Of a DNA stretch of 64,000 nt, positions 1-8,824 are shown in pieces; the stretch's first letter is position 1, and each line of letters starts with the position of its first letter. The translations under genes and the position numbers were made by a program. The stretch is from assembly GCA_013397075.1 (NCBI GenBank), contig VWZS01000240.1:1673421-1737420 (forward strand), given 5' to 3'. The notes below the pieces were generated by a model. That model ran no database searches, was not told the DNA's origin, and saw nothing but the letters and a program-made list of their open reading frames with translations. The DNA comes from Rhabdornis inornatus. Its lineage: Eukaryota > Chordata > Aves > Passeriformes > Rhabdornithidae.

Positions 1-109
1 AAGCATTTTAATTAGATTTGTTTAAAGCATCAAAGTTGATGTTGGTTACAATATTTTCAGTTATAAATACATAATTTGGACCTCAGTTGTTATATCATTA
101 TTTATTTAG

Positions 110-175
110 AAAATAGCTGTGCCAGAACAGATGCCATTTTCACACCGTATCCTGGATTTAAAAGTCATATAAAGG
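110..175 (+). CDS. MBIP: MBIP internal exon A (first in window)
   Basis: The 66-bp exon follows TTTATTTAG and is followed by donor GTAAGC. It starts with the last two bases of a codon, reads ENSCARTDAIFTPYPGFKSHIK and ends with the first base of a valine codon completed in the next exon. This is the conserved FTPYPGFKSH block of MBIP. Everything before position 110 is the preceding intron. Confidence 0.9.
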
Positions 176-3100
176 GTAAGCAACTCTTTTAATACTCATT
201 TAAGTGTCCAGATATAACAACACTGATAAGTGTTTGATATCAAAACTTTTTATAGAATGCTCAAAAATGCAAACTTAATGTATTTTACATCTTCATTTAT
301 GTCTTCAAGGTTTTAAATCCCTTAACTGCTTCACTAAATTAATCGTTAGGCACTAAAGACCAAAACAAAATAGCCTATTTTCATTTGTGTGAAAGGAAGT
401 GTGGAAAAGATAAAGCAGGACAGAGAAGCTGAGCAATACTTAGTTTTTCTTCTAAGGTGAAGCCATCAATAAGGAATTGAGATTAAATAGGATTATCTTC
501 TATTTTTCATTAGTTGGTTCATTGGTACTGAAATGGAGTATAATTTTGGGACAGTGGAAACTCTAAAACTTAGATTTATAAGAAGTGACAAGCTGAGGAA
601 TGAGTTTATCACTGCACTGTTCTTTGGAAAGAAATAAATAATATAGAAATGATATCCAACAGAAGTTGTGTATAAAATATTGCTTATTCATCTCTGCTCT
701 CTAGGTGTATGCAAGTTACCATTCTTTAAAAACAAACAAAATACCCAATAGGAGAATGATAGTAACCCATTTTTCAGAGTGGTAATATTCAGTTATCCAC
801 TTGATATTGGTCCTAGAAACCAATTAATTACTTTGAATTCTGTAATTCAGAATAATACTGTAAAGCACAAGTATTGAAAGGTATGGTGAGCTAAGAAGGA
901 AATGGGGAAGTGAGTTTGAGTTTTAGAATCTTTCACAAAGAACCTCTTTCAATAATCACTGTTTTAAACTGAGTGTTAATTTGTTGGTTGGATGGCAGCA
1001 TAATACAGGAGAAAAGGGAAGCTTGCATTTCAAGGAACAGTTCATAACTGAAATGTGAAAAACACTTAGGAATTGGAAGTAAAACCAGCATAAATTAAAG
1101 CGAAAATGTAGCATGTGGCCTTCATGAAGTATTGAGTAGGATAGTGTACATGTGTGTGCACTTCAGCATCTGGAGCTGCCAGTAGTCTTTAAATCTGCTG
1201 TACACTGCAGTAGTTCTATGAGAAGAACTTAAGAAATTACTCTGATTTAACTAGAAGTGAGCAAAATCTTCTGATGAAGACATGGCTTAGCATGGGTAAA
1301 ATATAGTCCCAGATGCAGCTGAAGAGTCACTCAATATTTTACCCAAATGACAAAAATTAGAAGTGAAATTCCTTGCTGATATTCGTATTGGTTCTTCTAG
1401 TTGTGTACCTCCCCTCATCTTCAGATATTTATGATGCTTCCTGTAATATTAGGTCTGGCCTCTTTTTGCATTCACTAAAACTCACATGTACAACTGCTGA
1501 CATAGATATTAAGGTTTTTGCTGTTTATCAGCAGCTGATGACAAATTCTTGGCACTGCCATTCTACATGAATGTATGAGTAATTCTTTTACTTTGCATAT
1601 GTAAAATCCAATGGTTTTGTTAGGTTTAGTTACTCATGCAAAAAAAGAAGAAAATGCTTTTACTTGAACTTTTGATCTTAATGTGTTGGGACCCTTCATA
1701 TACAAGACTTTAGTAAAACTGATTTAATGCAGGTTTTACATACTTCAATATTTTCGTTCTTTTAGTTAGATCTGCTTTGTGTTTCTTGTGCATGTATGTG
1801 AAATTCATTTTCTCTTTACCTAGTTTCTAGGGTAGTAAATACATATGGACCTCAGACTAGATGTGAAGGAATGCATGGGTCCAGTCACAAAGCCAGTGTA
1901 CCCATGCATGACTGTGGAAACCAAGCTGTTGAGGAGCGATTGCAAAACATTGAAGCCCACTTACGGTTACAAACAGGTTTGTATGATGTTTTAATTTTTA
2001 TATTGGTGTGCCATTTTATACTACAGTTAGGATTACTGTGGTGAAACTGAGCAAGTCTATAAAAATTGATACTGTAAAGAAAGTGGATAGATCCAGTGAA
2101 GGGTTTAGTTCACCCCAAGTACAATGATCTAGTGTTCAGTGTTTTATGCCCAAAATGGAACAGAGGTTCATGCCCAATTTGAGATGCTGAGTTAGTAAAT
2201 GTACACTTTATGTGGTGGCAAATAAGAGGCCCATCAGAACAGGGTTTAAAATAATATGAAATATCTGGAGATTGGGGTTCTCCATAGCCACTGGAGCTCT
2301 GCCTTGACCAACTGAACAGGAAAAGCTGAGCTTTGAACTAAGGGCTGCTTCATGGACTACTTGTGGGCTGGTAGTAGAAACAACACAAAGGATGACCTGA
2401 AACCTTTCCCTAAAGCTGGATGTGTCTTGAAATACATTTAGATGTAAAGCTTATTTCCCACAATGTGGGAAGCTTGTTGTCACTACTTCTCTTTAGGCCT
2501 GCAAACATGAGTCCATACCTTTCACTAAAGTAAGTGCCATAACAATCAGGCTAATGTTTTTTAGGTAGTTCCTTTCCTCACCCCAGCCCTAGTTTTCAAT
2601 AATATGGCACTGAGGCACAATGAGGCACTTGTCAAGGAGGAGTTAGTATTTTTATTGAACATTATTTTCAAAACAGAACAGAAGCCCAATCTGCATCTAG
2701 TAAAGTGAATTTTCTACACGTGACACTGCAGACACACTTGATTTTTTTTGTCTTCTGAATACTGAATAGGTTCCAATCCATTATCTTAAAGATATTTGGA
2801 ACATTGACTAGATTGCTAGATTCCTGTGACTGTGTAGTGGATTAAAGTTCTCTGGCAGCAAGAAGAGTAAGATGTGCATAGGTACTCGAGGCAGCAGTGA
2901 AAGCTTGATGCTTAGCTCTATAGCTGTCTCAAAGATAAGCTGGCTTTTGTGCATAGAAATAGAATTTGGAAGTGGCTGGCCAGCATTAGGATTACAATGT
3001 GTAGCTTTGGAGTTTGCATATCAGAGACAATGATTGGAGGTAGCTAAGGAGGGGTCCTTGCTTCCAGGTTGTGCCTATAATAGGTGATCAAATTTTTTTT

Positions 3101-6100
3101 GAAGGAATGGGTCAGCTAAACTATAGTGTAGGTTAAGAAGATGGAAACATGCAACACCAGCTCAACTCCTGTTGAAATCAGCATTCATGGGGAACATTTC
3201 ATTATTATTTGATGCATACTCCAGCAGCTGTGCAAAAAATACTTACCTGAGCAGATAATATACCTCAGCTACCTGTTCCACCAGTTTTTGCTTCCAGCAA
3301 TAGAAAGAGTTAATCTTGACTTGCTGGCTGTTTTTCAGAACAGTTTCTTGTGCTACTACTACTCTTTTCCCTTTACATTAAGAGAAAGCAATATTAAGAG
3401 CCATAGGTTAGCCAATTTAATTAGTAGGTGCTGATTTGTTGAGTAGAGAGCAGAACTGAAGAGTGAAGCTACCTGCACAATTGTTTCTTTGAAGGGACAA
3501 AATGGATGAATGGCAACAAAAAACCCCAAACCCCACATTGGTGCTTATTTTGGTTGGTCGTGGAATAGAACTGTCTTGTCTAACAGACCCGGAAATGAAA
3601 GGAAATGGGTGTCAAAAAGTAAAAGCTTGCTATGGCCTTGGTTGTCAGTACAGTTCAGAACCAGACTATCATTTTAATTGGAATATCCAGTACTTAGTTA
3701 TGATAAACAGTTATTTCATATAGTTTTTTAATTATAGAATACTGTGGACTGCAAATAAGATGCTTGCTAAGGCTGATCTTTTGATCAGTTCTATTTTTAC
3801 ATGGGGAAACGAGCCCAAGCTGCTGTAGTATAGATGAAAACAGCAAATGGGTTGGGGTGGGATTTTTTTGGTGCTGTTGTTTTTGTGTTGTGAGTGGGTT
3901 TTGTTGTGGGTTTTTTTGTTAGGGTGGTTCTTCAGTGAGCTTGGGACTTTTTTGGTTGTTTGGTCGTTGTTTGGTCATTGTTTGGATTTTTTTTTTTCAG
4001 ACCTCTGTTATTCAATTCAATACACACATTCCCCACTCCTGTTCTCCCATCTATGCAAACACTATTCTTTGTCAAGCACAATTCATACTTGTCCTCTAAC
4101 CTCTGATGCTTAGTGGAGATAGGTTGCTTTCAGAACAATCTTAGATATCAAAGCTGAATTCATGTGTGGTCTGCCATCCCATCTGCTCTCTCCTAATGCT
4201 GGTGTCAGCTTTGAAGTGGCAACATATCATGTATGACCAGTGTATTGTAAGAATGATCATTAGTTGTTTCAGGGACCTTGACAGATGTATTTCAGCCAAC
4301 AACATGAAGTTGTCTTACTGCTTTCATTGACTGCAGTGGCTTATCAATCAGGTTTTACTCTGAATCATATTAATTATCCTTCCTATATTAATTATCCTTC
4401 CTTTCCCATCCATTTATTTTGTTCAACTACTGGTTGATAGCTAATCTTGAAGAATTCAAATGTCAAGCTTGCTATCTTTAGTTAAATAAGTTATTCAAGC
4501 ACTTTTCCTGATTTCTTTGCATTACTACTGTATTTAGGTGGTCCAGTACCAAGAGATATTTATCAGAGAATTAAGAAGCTTGAAGATAAGATTCTTGAGC
4601 TGGAAGGACTGTCTCCTGAATATTTTCAATCTGTAGTAAGAAATTTTCTCACCTCCTTTCGTGATATCTAAATGTGTTTGTGCCTTTTGTGGTTGAATCT
4701 TTGATGTACAGAGAAAAACTTAGAGTAGGAGGGCAGACGCTTTTAATAAACAACTCTGGCTTGGTATAGTGGTTATATTACATGTGGACCATCTAATCAA
4801 GTTCATCTTTACCTAATTTCTCACTCAGGAAGTATCTGTTGGGGGAAAAAAAACTGCTGCCACCCAAGCTTAACTAATTTGTAAGAAAAGTGTCCGAGAG
4901 GTTGTATTTCTCCCCCTTTGCCTTAAAATCTGAAGTGCTTCTTCTGTCAAGAAAATTGACTGAAGTTTTGATTTTTGATACAAAACATTTGTGGCTTAAA
5001 ACAGCTGAAATAATTTGGGCTTCTGTACATGATCTGATTGCTAACAATATGTGAGTAACTTCCAAATGGATGAGAGAATAAACTGTTTAAAAATTGATTC
5101 ATGTGATTCTGTGACTTAGTTTTCTTTATTTCTGGTTTTCAGGCAGAGCTCTGTCTCTCTCTGAATAGTACACCTTAACCTTCACTCACCAAAGGGTATT
5201 AGGACAAAGAGAACATGAGTTGTTGCTGCATTAGGCTCTATTTGACTGTAGAAATTTCTTCTTGTTCTTCTTTCCCTATGTAACAGTAAGAAAGTTTCTT
5301 TTACTGTTGATTCCATTTAAACTTATATCTTCTCCCTTGAGACCAGCCAAAGAGTCATTTAATAAAAATCAATAGCAACAGTACACGTTTTTGTTAAATT
5401 TTTAAAATTTGTTTTGGAGACCAGTAAAGTTCTTTATTTGTGAGGCCATGCCTTCAAGTGGCTGAAAACCAAAAGTTAAATCATACGCTTTCATATGCTG
5501 AAATTTCTATTGAAAATGCTTTAGGATCTCTAGAAAGAGGATCAGGGAAAAATATGTGATGGTGGCAATAGTAGCGTTGTACAGTAATTAGCACATTTTA
5601 GCCAAAGATTTTCATAAATATTGGTGTGGATATGGTCAAATTTTAGGGAAAAAATACTGACAGTTTCAAAAGCTCAATTTTTGTCTGAAGGAAGCTTCAG
5701 TTAAATTGACAGTTGTTGACTGCCATGTGTGGGGAAGCTTCAACAGCTTCTGACTGCTCTCCAGTAGTATTTCTCATGATCCAAAGTACTTAATTATAAA
5801 AAAGGTTTCTTTAATCCATGGAATGGCAGTCAGTTTTTTTTCCTATACTTTAAAGACTCTTGACAATGTTGTTACAGAATTATTTGCAGTCTTCTGTCAG
5901 TGCAATATTAAGTCTGTTTTGATTGTCTTTTCTTCAGAGCTGTTCTGGCAAGAGGAGAAAGGTTCAATCTCCCCATGTAAGTGCTATTAACTCTTGTTTT
6001 TCTTAAGTGTAGGATGTTTTGAGTGGAAAGTAAGCAGAAGTTCTGTGAAGCAAGTACGTAAGTTCTCAGAAGTAGCTGTACCATTACTGGATAGCTTGCT

Positions 6101-7204
6101 GCCAAAGAGAGAGGGGAGGAGAGAGAAAGCTAATGGATGTTACAAGAAAATGAGTCTTCTAAGAATATGTACTAGGATTTTTACCAGTTAGGAGGATGGT
6201 AGAATAAAACAAATGTATAATGCTATTAGTCAAGCTGATAGTAACAGGCAATTTCTGTATTCTGAACTGCCCCCTATTAATGTCTTGTGGTTTTGTTTTG
6301 TGGCTTAGTGGTTTTTGTTGATTTAAAAATTATTTTTCAATTTGCTTTATTGCTTTATGAAAAGACAAAAGTAGAAATGGCTGGCTTGGCAAAGGTATTG
6401 CAGCACGACCCGACATTATAGCAGATACATTAACCTGTCCAGTAAGACTTGCCATTTTCACAGCACCATCACATAAGGGACTGCATTAACCATGTACCTC
6501 TTAGGCCACAAGAGACAAGTTATCATTGGTGCAGGTGGGACCGTGGCTGGAACCTTGACTGCTCCTAGCTATCACCTTTGGAGACATGGACAGGGGAGAA
6601 TGCTTAGAATGGGATATGGGCCATCTGAGACTCGAAAAAGTATGCTTGTTTAGGAAAAGTCAAGTCCTGCATAGGGTGAAATATCTTTATAAAAAGAATA
6701 ATGACTAGCTTGTGTAAGAAGACATAAAAAATGGTCAGGTTAAGTGGCACAAAGGATCTTGATGTTGGGCACTAGGAAAAAAAATCCTTTCATTGTAAAT
6801 CCAAGTTCTGCAAAATCTAGGTAGTCTCATGCAGTTTTTTTCTATGAGCAGACTAAACAAGCATCTAATAGAAGTAGCATGAATATATTGATCCATGATT
6901 AGGACTGTCTGTCTTGCAAGTTTACATTCTTTTTCCTTTAAATTTAAATAGGCAAAGACTAGATTCAGACAATTCTGCAGAAGTAGTTCTATCACTTAGT
7001 GCAATATGCAGTGACCTCAAGTATCAAGTGATAAGCCACTTCTCTAGTAATTACAAGATGTAAATGATTGTGATTTTTATTTTGTTCTTTTAGCAGAGCT
7101 ATTCACTGGCTGAACTTGATGAAAAGATCAATGCTATAAAACAGGCGTTACTGAGGAAAACAAAAGAAAGCAAGTTCAAGGAGGCTGAGCAGCTTCTTCG
7201 ATAA
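110..7204 (+). CDS. MBIP: MBIP, 3' part of gene (five exons, spliced), C-terminal half of protein
   Basis: MBIP binds and inhibits the DLK-type kinase MAP3K12 and is a subunit of the nuclear ATAC histone acetyltransferase complex (family knowledge). The spliced frame joins 110-175, 1824-1976, 4538-4635, 5938-5976 and 7094-7204, ending in TAA at 7202-7204. All junctions have AG/GT borders and compatible phases. The translation runs through the conserved segments TDAIFTPYPGFKSH, VSRVVNTYGPQT, QAVEERLQNIEAHLRLQTGG, PRDIYQRIKKLEDKILELEG, GKRRKVQ and YSLAELDEKI, matching vertebrate MBIP as I remember it. Two leucine-rich helical stretches fit the leucine-zipper-like dimerisation region, and GKRRK fits a nuclear localisation signal. 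The N-terminal exons lie upstream of the window, so the gene is partial. The extreme C-terminus (after LLRK) appears to differ from the human tail. Identity is very likely; exact exon borders are inferred. Confidence 0.95.
176..1823 (+). other. MBIP intron between exons A and B
   Basis: AT-rich intron with donor GTAAGC and acceptor CCTAG. Short open frames here, such as 1373-1570, show no domain or splice support. I see no repeat family or RNA gene. Confidence 0.85.
1824..1976 (+). CDS. MBIP: MBIP internal exon B
   Basis: The 153-bp exon follows a pyrimidine tract ending TTTACCTAG and is followed by GTTTGT. It enters with two bases of a codon and leaves with one. It encodes VSRVVNTYGPQT, a variable HGSSHKASVPMHD stretch, then GNQAVEERLQNIEAHLRLQT, the start of the leucine-rich helical region. 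Another AG lies 7 bases inside the exon (1829-1830); using it would break the frame, so I take 1824. Confidence 0.93.
3850..3996 (+). repeat. GT-rich low-complexity tract in MBIP intron
   Basis: A run made almost only of G and T on the + strand, with repeated TTTTTTT, GTTGTTT and TGGG blocks, ending in an 11-T stretch followed by CAG. It resembles the tract at 27.2-27.4 kb. The 88-residue frame over it is low-complexity and is not a gene. Confidence 0.75.
4367..4402 (+). repeat. Perfect 18-bp tandem duplication (2 copies)
   Basis: ATATTAATTATCCTTCCT occurs twice head to tail with no mismatch, 135 bases upstream of MBIP exon C. Identical copies suggest a recent slippage or duplication event. 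Confidence 0.95.
4538..4635 (+). CDS. MBIP: MBIP internal exon C (leucine-zipper-like helix)
   Basis: The 98-bp exon lies between TGTATTTAG and GTAAGAAA. It completes a glycine codon and reads GPVPRDIYQRIKKLEDKILE followed by LEGLSPEYFQSV. The regular I/L spacing in IYQRIKKLEDKILELEGL indicates an amphipathic, coiled-coil-forming helix, in line with the zipper-like motifs described for MBIP. It ends on a codon border. Confidence 0.94.
4636..5937 (+). other. MBIP intron between exons C and D
   Basis: The intron has donor GTAAGA and acceptor TTCTTCAG. I see nothing beyond AT-rich intron sequence. Confidence 0.85.
5938..5976 (+). CDS. MBIP: MBIP micro-exon D with basic nuclear-localisation motif
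   Basis: The 39-bp, 13-codon exon lies between TTTTCTTCAG and GTAAGTG, a strong donor. It reads SCSGKRRKVQSPH, matching the human SFSGKRRKVQPPQ segment. The KRRK cluster fits a monopartite nuclear localisation signal. Both borders fall between codons, so skipping the exon would keep the frame and remove only the basic motif. Confidence 0.92.
5977..7093 (+). other. MBIP intron between exons D and E
   Basis: The intron has donor GTAAGT and ends in a T-rich tract plus TAG. It contains short unsupported open frames on both strands (5994-6191, 6735-6995) and no recognisable element. Confidence 0.85.
7094..7204 (+). CDS. MBIP: MBIP terminal coding exon E
   Basis: The exon follows TTGTTCTTTTAG and reads QSYSLAELDEKINAIKQALL, then RKTKESKFKEAEQLLR and TAA. 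YSLAELDEKI and KQALLRK are conserved in MBIP. The acceptor is a tandem TAG-CAG, so a start at 7097 (losing one glutamine) is also possible. Length agreement with human (PPQQNYS versus SPHQSYS) favours 7094. The tail after LLRK is lysine- and glutamate-rich and appears longer than or different from the human tail. Confidence 0.92.
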   Translation, partial: QSYSLAELDEKINAIKQALLRKTKESKFKEAEQLLR

Positions 7205-7601
7205 AAGTGTTTTCAGAATCCTCATCATGATTTACACATATCTGAACCATAGACCTGAGTAGTGTTCATCAGAGATGACTAGCAATGAAGACAAAGCATG
7301 CATATATGCTTCTTTTGGATGATCTTGAAAGCTTTCTTTCACAGTAACTTATTTAAAAGCAGCTTTATTAATGAAATAGTTACTTTAAAATGAAGAATGT
7401 TTCAGGAATGTCATTCTAATAATCCGTACCCTTCTGTTATAAAGGAGGACTGCAGCATTCTTTGTGAAAAGTCTTAACCTGCCCTCAAAAGCTACATCTC
7501 ACGTGTAATTCTTGGTGACTAAGTATTCAAAAGGACTATCTTTTGGATACTGTTCATGTAAGTAGTTTGCATAGACTTGTGAAATTAAATACTTCCTCAA
7601 A

Positions 7602-7607
7602 AATAAA
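7602..7607 (+). terminator. Candidate poly(A) signal AATAAA (proximal)
   Basis: AATAAA about 400 bases after the MBIP stop. It is followed by an A-run rather than a clear GT-rich element, so it is probably weaker than the distal signals. Confidence 0.4.
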
Positions 7608-7753
7608 CTGACTTCGGGAAAAAAATTACCATAGTCTTGCAGAATGTATGCTTACCTGTGGGCTTTTTCTGTATTTGTCACTGTTTTCACAGCTGTTAGA
7701 AATGCAGCAAATTGCATTTCTGTGTGACAGGTGTTTATGGAAAATGCTATATG

Positions 7754-7763
7754 TGTAAATAAA
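7754..7763 (+). terminator. Candidate poly(A) signal overlapping a Pumilio-type element
   Basis: TGTAAATA at 7754-7761 matches the Pumilio site UGUANAUA and overlaps AATAAA at 7758-7763. A T-rich, GT-containing stretch (GTTCTTCATTTTTCAGTGTCTTGTG) follows, suitable as a downstream element. Confidence 0.5.
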
Positions 7764-8013
7764 AACAACTGTTCTTCATTTTTCAGTGTCTTGTGGGAAT
7801 TCAAATTACATAACCTGTTCACAAGCAATGTATTCTAAAAACCTTCCCAGAGGAGATTTTGAGGAGCACACCAGCAAGGCACCAACTTCCCTTCCATATG
7901 CATGCTTACATGACTTTTGAAGCATGGATGCTAGCTTAGAGTCTGACCTTTTGCCAGACAGTGAAGTGAGATTGTCTTGTGACTTTTAATTTGGTTTTGT
8001 TTGTTTGTTTTTT

Positions 8014-8019
8014 AATAAA
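8014..8019 (+). terminator. Candidate poly(A) signal AATAAA (distal, strongest context)
   Basis: AATAAA follows a TTTG/TTTT-rich upstream stretch and precedes a T/GT-rich downstream stretch. This is the best-formed 3' end signal after MBIP. Confidence 0.6.
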
Positions 8020-8775
8020 CCATTTTCTATTTATATATGTTCTTGTATTTACTGTCTGTCATTATTTCAGTTTAGAAGAAAAGTAGCTGTTGCTGAGAGA
8101 GTTTTATGTAAACTGCTCTGCTTACAGCAGTCATGTTGTTGACGTCCCTGTATCAGTCTCTGTGACAGGTGTTATGAACAGTACTGACTTGGCACAGTCT
8201 TTGAAGAATAGTAGGTGTTTTCTGTGATCTTGTCTTCTTATCCAGAATAACATTTGTTATAGCAGCTGCAGCTAATGTTTCTCTGGAGGTATACCAGCAG
8301 AGATGGGAGAGAAAGCTGTTTGAGTTCTTGTCCTGGCTCCGGGAAGGATGACAGTATGATAGTAGCCTCTAAGCTGCTCCTTGTCCTTCCAGGAGGAGAT
8401 CTGAGTGCCTCAGATACAGCAGTGGATATGAAGAGGTACTGTTGCAGTTGAAGATTGTCGTGTGTGTTACATGTCAATACAGTATCCTACAGAGACAACT
8501 TTTGTTGAACATGAAGCCTTGACATTATTGAACATCCTAACAATGTTTTATGAGGGATGTCTTGGTGAAGCAGCACAGTGAGCTGCAACTTTCTTACTTC
8601 AAGTATATAAGCTTTACTTATTTTTTGGTCCTCTGGCCCAGGAGCCATAGCTCGGAAGAGTACAATGTGGGTATAGTTGGCACACCACACACTTCAAACA
8701 GTACTTGAAAGAGTGGTAGGAAGTGGCTGTTACAGGGCCAGGAGGAATGGCCGAAGGGATTTACCTTTTATAAAG

Positions 8776-8824
8776 CAGTAGCCTCCACTTGTACATTGTA
8801 ATCATGTACAAGTGGAGGCTACTG
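8776..8824. repeat. Perfect 21-bp inverted repeat (hairpin, 7-base loop)
   Basis: CAGTAGCCTCCACTTGTACAT (8776-8796) is followed by a 7-base spacer and its exact reverse complement (8804-8824). Pairing stops abruptly at both ends. A perfect stem with a short loop could be a template-switch mutation product or a hairpin RNA; neither is shown by the sequence alone. Confidence 0.95.

Larger units (their letters stand above)
1977..4537 (+). other. MBIP intron between exons B and C
   Basis: The 2.6-kb intron contains a GT-rich low-complexity tract around 3850-3996 and a perfect 18-bp tandem duplication at 4367-4402, both listed separately. The remainder is ordinary AT-rich intron sequence; the open frames at 3502-3723 and 3847-4113 are not supported as coding. 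Confidence 0.85.
7205..8040 (+). other. MBIP: MBIP 3' untranslated region (likely extent)
   Basis: From the stop codon to just past the most distal of three AATAAA signals. It is AT-rich without long open frames. The end is inferred: a U-rich stretch precedes the signal at 8014, and a T/GT-rich stretch follows it (TGTTCTTGTATTTACTGTCTGTC region), as expected for cleavage. Shorter isoforms could end after 7607 or 7763. Confidence 0.65.

Noticed and set aside
1829..1830. Alternative acceptor AG inside MBIP exon B
   Set aside because: It would shift the reading frame and remove the conserved VSR start; the upstream AG has the better pyrimidine tract.
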